Assembly (NCBI GenBank): GCA_030068075.1
Contig: CM057827.1
Coordinates: forward strand, 71,872,500 to 71,936,499
DNA length: 64,000 bases
Direction of reading: 5' to 3'
From: Paguma larvata
Lineage: Eukaryota; Chordata; Mammalia; Carnivora; Viverridae
Shown here: piece by piece, positions 58,269-64,000 of the stretch
Layout: every line of letters starts with the position of its first letter
Position numbering within the stretch: position 1 is the first letter of the stretch
Translations under genes and position numbers: made by a program
The notes under the pieces: generated by a model
The model's database searches: none
The model's input: only the letters and a program-made list of their open reading frames with translations
Told to the model about the DNA's origin: nothing

Positions 58269-58269
58269 T

Positions 58270-58590
58270 CCATTAATTTTTTTTTGAATGTGTGGCAATT
58301 TTTAAGAATAAGTGTGTTCATGATGTACAACCATTACCACCACCCATCTCCAAACTCTTTAATCTTTTAAAATTGAAATCCTATACCAATTAAACAATAA
58401 CTCCCCATTCCCCCCTCTCTGCAGGCCCTAGCAATCACCATCCTATTTTCTGTCTCTATGAATTTACCCATTCTAGGTACCTCATATAAAGGAATTATAT
58501 AATATTTGTCTTGTCTCACTTAGCATGTTTTCAGGGCTCATCCATGTTGTAGCATGTATAAGAATTTCATTCCCTTTTGAAGTTATTTTT
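58270..58590 (-). mobile_element. Ancient LINE-1 3' fragment, reverse
   Basis: 'tacaaccattaccaccaccc' and 'cactatagcatgttttcagg'-like sequence (actual: cacttagcatgttttcaggg) matches the reverse complement of old L1 3' ends, as at 3,480-3,760 and 32,900-33,060. Confidence 0.6.
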
Positions 58591-59441
58591 ATTATTTTTT
58601 TTATATTAAAAAATTTTTAATGTTTATTTTTGAGAGACAGAGCATGAGCAGAAGGGCAGAGAGAGAGGGAGACACAGAATATGAAGCAGGCTCCAGGCTC
58701 TGAATTGGCCTACAGAGCCTGACATGAGGCTCGAACTCACGGACTGCAAGATCATGACCTGAGTTGAATTAGATGCTTAACCGGCTGAGCCACCCAAGCA
58801 CCCCACCCCCATTTTATTTTTATTTATGTATTTTATTTTATTATTATTTTTTAATGTTTATTTATTTTTGAGAGACATAGAGACAGAGTATGAGCAAGGG
58901 AAGGGCAGAGAGAGAGGGAGATACAGAATCTGAAGCAGGCTCCAGGCTCTGAGCCACCAACACAGAGCCCGACGCGGGGCTCGAACTCACAGACCGTGAG
59001 ATCAGGACCTGAGCCAAAGTCGGCCGCTTAACCAACTGAGCCACCCAGGCGCCCCATGTATGTATTTTTTAACTAGGCTTCAAGCCCAGCATAGAGCCCA
59101 AGATGGGGCTTGAACTTAGACCATCCTGAGATTAAGACCTGAGCTGAGATCCAGAATCTGACACTTAACCGACTGAGCCACCCAGGTGCCCCTATACTCA
59201 TTTTATTATTTTTTTAAATTTTTTAAAATGTTTATTTATTTTTGAGAGAGAGGGAGAGAGACAGAGACAGAGCATGAGTGGGGCAGGGGCACAGACAGAG
59301 AGAGAGACACAGAATTTGAAACAGGCTCCAGGTTCTGAGCTGTCAGCACAGAGCCCGACGCGGGGCTCGAACTCGGGAACGGTGAGATCATGACCTGAGC
59401 CGAAGTCGGACGCTTAACCGACTGAGCCACCCAGGCGCCCC
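58590..59441 (-). mobile_element. Cluster of four reverse Can-SINEs
   Basis: 58,590-58,804; 58,835-59,056 (short duplication atgtatttt at 58,826 and 59,060); 59,075-59,192 (head half only); 59,205-59,441. All share one orientation. Confidence 0.87.
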
Positions 59442-59577
59442 AATATACCCCTCATTTTAAAGAGAAATCCAAGCCTTAGAGAAATAGAGAAACTTTCCCT
59501 GTTTCCCCATAAGATCACAAAGATTAGGAGGTGCTGGGATGACAACTCAGGACTGTTGGACTCAGAGCTGGCACTCT

Positions 59578-59751
59578 TTTTTTTTTAAGTTTATTTATTT
59601 ATTTTGAGAGAGAGATTGAGAGAATCCCAAGTGGGGTCCGCGCTTTCAGCACAGAGCCCTATAGGGCTCGATCTCATGAACTGTGAGATCGAGACCCGAG
59701 CTGAGATCCAGAGTTGGACGCTTACCCACCGGAGCCACCCAGGCACCCCAA
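59578..59751 (-). mobile_element. Can-SINE, reverse, shortened body
   Basis: Flanked by agctggcactct at 59,566-59,577 and 59,752-59,763. The last Can-SINE before the SALL2 P2 promoter. Confidence 0.92.
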
Positions 59752-59763
59752 AGCTGGCACTCT

Positions 59764-62600
59764 CAATCACTGTGCTCAGGAGGGACAGATCTCTGAGGTC
59801 CTTACCAGCAGCAAAAGAGTATGAATTCCTTGCTAAATGCTGAGTTCTTTGATGTGAGAAAAATGTCTCTTAAAAACCTTTCTGGTGTTTGATCGAAGAT
59901 ATTCCTGTTCTGGAAATGAATATATTTTTCTCCCTTAGCATCCCATGTACAAATCATCATGCCTGCTTGTCTTTGGATGCATTACTAGGTGTGGGTGGCG
60001 TGGCAGGGGAGTATGTGCGTGTATTTAGGAGAGAGAAGTGACAAAGAGAAGATGGGACATTCTCCCCTAGAAGTAGTCTATAGCAACAGTAGCAGCAGTT
60101 ACAGAATCGATTCATAATCGTGGAAACTGCCATTACTGTTAGCATTGGGCCAATGCTAATAGTAAGTGTAGGCAGGTGCTTACACGGTGTACTTCGTTTC
60201 TTTAATTGCTGGACGATGCTTGAACTCTGTGTAGAACAAAGCCTTTATCTTAAAATTAGAAACATAGCTCAAGATGCATATACCTTGGGAAAGACAATGC
60301 ACTCACTTAAATTCCCAGTCAGGCGTAAATCCCATCAAAATCTGTTCATGTAAGCTGGATGGGAGAGAGCTGACCTGGGGCTGTGGGCAGAGTAGAGAGG
60401 GAGCCTGACAGGAAGATTTGGCCTTGAGCAGCTGGATTTGCCTCTGTCCTTATTTTGGCCAGGCAAGATTTGTGAGCAGCCGGGTAGAAGCTTTGCTGGG
60501 AAACGCAGTCCTCCGAAAGGTACTGGGGCTCTCATCCTTGCCTGTACATTGGCATCGCCTGAGGAATTTCATAAACATACTGAGCCCTGGATGCCACCCT
60601 CAGGGATTCTGAGCTAATTGATCTGGGGTGTGGCATGGATATCGGATTTTTCAAAGCTCTCCCACTATTTTTAATGGGCAGCAAAGTTTAAGAATCACTT
60701 GTTCAACTCTACCATCCTGCTCTGTACTCTGCACCTATTTTCCTCTTTGTTCTCCACAGCCATTCTCCCCGAAGCCTCGAGCAGCCAGCCGTTTAGAGAG
60801 CTACCTGGTTTCCCTTTTCATTGTTGTTCTGGCTCTTTATAAATTTAAATGAGCATGTACAGGTCTTAGTCCCCACATCCATCCCAGACTTTGCGTGTGC
60901 CCCAGGATAGCTTACCTAACCTTATCTGCTATCTAGGGACACCATTACCAGCTTAGTTTATTCCTGTGTTTATGACTTCATTCGTGTCTGCCTAAGAATC
61001 CTGCCCCCCTTTCAGGATAGGCAGTGAGTGCAAAGTGCTGAGAAATAGAGGGTTCCTCTTACAGGTGGCTGTTGATCCGTCACCTTTCAGCAGGGACTAA
61101 ATTTACCTTAAAGAAGAGTGTAGATCAAATTACCCATCAGAAAGCAAGTTTCATTAAAGAGCAAGAAAGGGGACAGTGTTTCCCAGGAGAAGATGAAAAG
61201 AAAAGGATTTCTTTTCTTGTCGGAAGACTTGACAAAACAGCAACTTGATATCAAATGTTCAATGCTAATTAACAAATGCTCCGGAGAAAGCTTCCATCCG
61301 ATTCCCTCTCCCTTACTGAGGCCAGAGAGCAAACGGCAGGTACACAAGGCCGTTTCTCTAACATTAGGGAAGTCACACAATGTTGGTGTTCTTGAGAGAG
61401 CACTGGACAGGAGTCAAAATTCTGAATGCTGGCTTCACTAAATTACTGTGTGAACTTGGGAAAGTCACTTAACCTCTCCAAGCTTCAATTTCCTGGCGTG
61501 TAAAAATAAACAACACTGCACCAACCTGTGACTCTCCATAACTGAAATAGATCCCCCTCCCCCTCACTGTAGGGTCAGTCTTGAAAGCACAGAGCCTATC
61601 TGTTTCAGAGCTGTTCTTTGTAATGTTTACATCCTCATGATGATGCAAAGTTTCAAAACAGAATTCTGTAAAATGTTTTCAGCTTAAAAAGACAGCAAAA
61701 TTCATCGAATAGTGAAACGGATGGTGTCGATATAAGGTCCAAAAAAGACTCTTCCAAAAAAACTCCTTACCCTTGACATATGCCAATGATATTAACCAAT
61801 GTCATACCTCAGAAATTAATAAGATGAATAAGTAACATGAAAAACAGATCTAATTTTAGCATATGCGCATTTTAGGTTATTTTAATTGTTTTGCTATTGA
61901 CAATGTAAATTCTCTAATCCATAATATTTGGGACTCCCCTTTCCTCCAAATTTAAAGCCCCATATGTTCATATTAACATGATTTGTCAAGAGTTTTGCCG
62001 GTTTTTGTCACTGCAATATTTCCCCGAGAAAGACAGCACAACTACAATCCTACCACTTCACAAAAACGAAAATGGTGGCATGATTGACCACTGTGCCTCA
62101 ACTTACCAGCCAGGCAAGGATACAGCTGAGATTAGAACTTCGTGGGTTTACTGATGCCTGGCAAACCACAAAACTAAGGACTTGGGGTCACATCCTGTAA
62201 GTAAGATTAAACCCTTTCCGGAAGTGGAAAACCTATTAAGACGCATTTCAAGGTAGAAAGAGAATGCAGAGTATCTGGTCTGAGACATCATACCCCTACT
62301 TATCCTGTCTGACTACGAGGTGGCCTCTGTGGCGGTGAGCTAGTGTTAAGTCATTTCTAGGCATTCAAACTAGACTGAGGCTGAAAGTGCTTTCCGCACG
62401 GAGAGGCTACCTAGTAGCTCCCACTGCATTTTCTCCATTGTTTCAGGAATTCCCCTCCCCCCAGGTTAGAGCTAGGTGGGCCTCTGTAGGCCCCTGCAGG
62501 CCAGAAACTGTCCTTAACAGTGGCAGCGTGCAGTGTGTTGCAGGGGAAGGGCAATGGAGGAAGAGGAGGCAGGGAAGAGTACTAAAGAGGAGATGGCTCC
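59764..62600. other. SALL2 intron 1, SINE-free region upstream of P2
   Basis: Holds a MER20-like hAT relic (about 60,530-60,700, 'ctgagctaattgatctgggg') and a MIR (about 61,395-61,520, 'gggaaagtcacttaacctct'). Otherwise single-copy. Candidate regulatory DNA for SALL2. Confidence 0.5.
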
Positions 62601-62674
62601 GCGAATAAGCGCGAACTCTATAAATCAGGTGTGAGTCCGGCGACCTGCGGAGTAACTTGCATTGGGCTCTTCTG

Positions 62675-62702
62675 GGGGCGGGGCGGGGCAGGGCGGGGGC
62701 GT
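62675..62702 (+). promoter_or_regulatory. SALL2: GC-box cluster upstream of SALL2 P2
   Basis: Overlapping GGGGCGGGGC-type motifs (GGGGGCGGGGCGGGGC, then GGGCGGGGGCG), a classic Sp1/KLF binding arrangement, about 800 bp upstream of exon 1A. Confidence 0.6.
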
Positions 62703-63119
62703 GGAGTGAAGGGGCTCAATGTTTCGCAGAGAGGGCTCCTGAAATGACTTCCTTGGAAATTATGCCTTGCAGCCTCCCACGCTGAGAAACTTCTTTTGTG
62801 GAGGGGCATGGGGGTAGGGTGGGAATAAAGATGAGGAAGACTGAACAAAACTTGGGGTGTTTGGGGGTGCGTGTCTTGCTGAGGGATGGATGTTCTGCCC
62901 CCTCCCCCCCACACACACACACTCTGGCCTTCAGAACCTCTGAGATCAGACCACCCTCTACTGGAGTCCACGTTTTCCAGGCTCAGCGGATCCTTTATCC
63001 AAAGAAAAATAAGAGAAGCCCATCGCTTTGCTCTATTGAGCAGGGCTGTGTTTCCCACTGTGCCCTCTTGAGCCTGAGGGGGGTGGGGGCAGGTCTAGGC
63101 AAAGACATCTGGAGAAGGG

Positions 63120-63830
63120 GGGAGCTGGCAGAGGGCGAGGGAAGGTGGACCCCACCACGCCCCACAAGCACCTGTCACGGAGCCTCAGGAAACCTGCTAG
63201 GCTCCGGGCTCCCGCCCCACACACCCACCTCCCACTCCCTGCCCCCGCCCGGCTCCCCAGCAGCTCCTCCCCCATCTCCCCTCTCCTAGCTTTCTCGCTC
63301 CAGCTCCTCCCCTCCTCCGCGTCTCCTCGCTCCCCTCCCCCTCCTCCGCGGCTCCCTGCCCCCGCCGCCGCCGATCTCCATCTCCGCAGTCTGGGCCGCT
63401 GGGTGCAGAGGCTGCCGCAGCCCCGGCGGCCACCGCCGCCTCCCCCAATCCCGATACCCATTGTCTCCCCCTCTCCCCTGCCCTCCACCTCCCCTACAAC
63501 CATGGCGCACGAAACCGGGAGGAGCTCTCGTCTCGGGGGGCCCTGCGGGGAGCCGGCGGAGCTCGGAGGTGCGGTAGGGCCCTGCCTGGGCAGGGGTGGG
63601 GGCGGAGGGCACGCGCGCGGGGTGAGGGACTTTTCGGCGGACGGGATTAAATGCACGATTCTCTGCGTAGGGCCCCCTGCTCACACCCATTCCTTGCGCC
63701 CTCGAGTGGCCCCGGGGTTGGGGGGGTGGGGGACCGGCAGGCGGAGGCAGGAGCTGGAGCGTGCCTGCCCCCCCGCCCCCATGCTGGGGTGTTTCGTGTC
63801 CGGGCGGATCACGACTGAGCTCCAGCCTTC
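63120..63830. promoter_or_regulatory. SALL2: CpG island spanning SALL2 P2 and exon 1A
   Basis: G+C rises sharply and CpG becomes frequent (for example around 63,310-63,450 and 63,520-63,640), in contrast to the CpG-poor flanks. No TATA box is evident close to exon 1A. Consistent with the TATA-less, CpG-island P2 promoter known for human SALL2. Edges are approximate. A 207-codon minus-strand open frame across it (63,656-63,033) is a by-product of GC richness. Confidence 0.8.
63502..63568 (+). CDS. SALL2: SALL2 alternative exon 1A (P2 isoform), coding part
   Basis: Encodes MAHETGRSSRLGGPCGEPAE followed by LG, 22 residues plus one base, ending at a donor G|GTGCGG. The peptide matches the exon 1A N-terminus of human SALL2 as I remember it. 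It ends in the same phase as exon 1, so both splice to exon 2 and restore a Gly codon. The start context ACAACCATGG is a very good Kozak sequence. This isoform lacks the MSRRKQ corepressor motif. Intron to exon 2 is 390 bp. Confidence 0.95.
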
Positions 63831-63958
63831 TGCTTGGCCTGGTGGTGAGCTCGTCTCCCCACCCCCCACCAAGCGGTTACTGGGCTCGTTGTTAATTAGA
63901 GCCTTCGCCTGCCCATCCCAACCGCACCACCCACGCTCTCTCCTTGTCTTCTCCCTAG

Positions 63959-64000
63959 GTGATGCTAGCGAGGAGGACCACCCCCAAGTTTGTGCCAAGT
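63959..64000 (+). CDS. SALL2: SALL2 exon 2, first 42 nt (cut by window end)
   Basis: After a pyrimidine-rich tract and CCCTAG (63,953-63,958), GT completes the Gly codon and GATGCTAGC... reads DASEEDHPQVCAK, the conserved start of the common SALL2 exon, which in full carries the zinc fingers. The remainder lies beyond the window. Confidence 0.95.
   Translation, partial: MMLARRTTPKFVPS

Larger units (their letters stand above)
54300..63958 (+). other. SALL2: SALL2 intron 1 (P1 transcript)
   Basis: About 9.7 kb from the exon 1 donor to the exon 2 acceptor. It contains seven to eight Can-SINEs, several MIR/hAT relics and, near its 3' end, the alternative first exon 1A with its CpG island. Long open frames inside it (for example 54,504-54,887 and 56,181-56,552) have no recognised domain. 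Confidence 0.85.

Noticed and set aside
63033..63656. 207-codon minus-strand open frame over SALL2 exon 1A
   Set aside because: GC-rich CpG-island sequence gives long open frames on both strands; composition is Gly/Arg/Pro-rich and no antisense gene is known to me.

Overview
This is nuclear genomic DNA of a carnivoran, most likely a cat (Felidae). About 70 tRNA-Lys-derived Can-SINE copies with the felid-type body, LINE-1 fragments of several ages, MIR and hAT-type relics, and dinucleotide and tetranucleotide microsatellites fill most of the window. The protein-coding content fits a mammalian chromosome-14q11.2-like segment: two intact class II olfactory receptor genes matching OR10G2 and OR10G3, and the 5' end of the zinc-finger transcription factor gene SALL2. 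In human the order is SALL2, OR10G3, TRAV1-1, OR10G2, then the rest of the T-cell receptor alpha/delta locus. The window therefore reads in the opposite direction to the human reference, and the TRA/TRD locus should lie just beyond position 1. I could not find a TRAV segment between the two receptors.

Layout. 1-1.1 kb: OR10G2. 1.9-3.1 kb: young L1 3' end. 3.1-10.2 kb: one ancient reverse-strand L1 split by SINEs, an LTR-like block and a younger L1 tail. 10.2-14.8 kb: mostly single-copy DNA. 14.8-15.8 kb: OR10G3. 16-40.7 kb: repeat-dense spacer with L1 copies at 18.3-19.7, 22.7-23.6 and 33.8-35.2 kb, plus a possible minus-strand exon encoding a signal peptide at 30.1 kb. 40.7-45 kb: SINE-free single-copy stretch with a CTCF-like motif. 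45-53.5 kb: repeats alternating with single-copy DNA. 53.5-54.3 kb: SALL2 upstream promoter (P1) and exon 1. 54.3-63.1 kb: SALL2 intron 1. 63.1-63.8 kb: CpG island with SALL2 alternative exon 1A (P2). 63,959 to the end: start of SALL2 exon 2.

How the genes work: the two OR genes are single-coding-exon odorant GPCRs, each with a 3' splice site just before the start codon, as expected for a noncoding 5' exon. SALL2 uses two alternative first exons, both ending in the same phase and joining the same exon 2. Exon 1 carries the N-terminal SALL repression motif; exon 1A does not. No operon-like relation exists between these genes.

I found no convincing new genetic system. The most useful anomalies are the orphan signal-peptide exon on the minus strand, four places where two retroposons sit side by side between three copies of one target site, and a recursive-splice-like AG|GTAAG junction 18 nt before the OR10G3 start codon.
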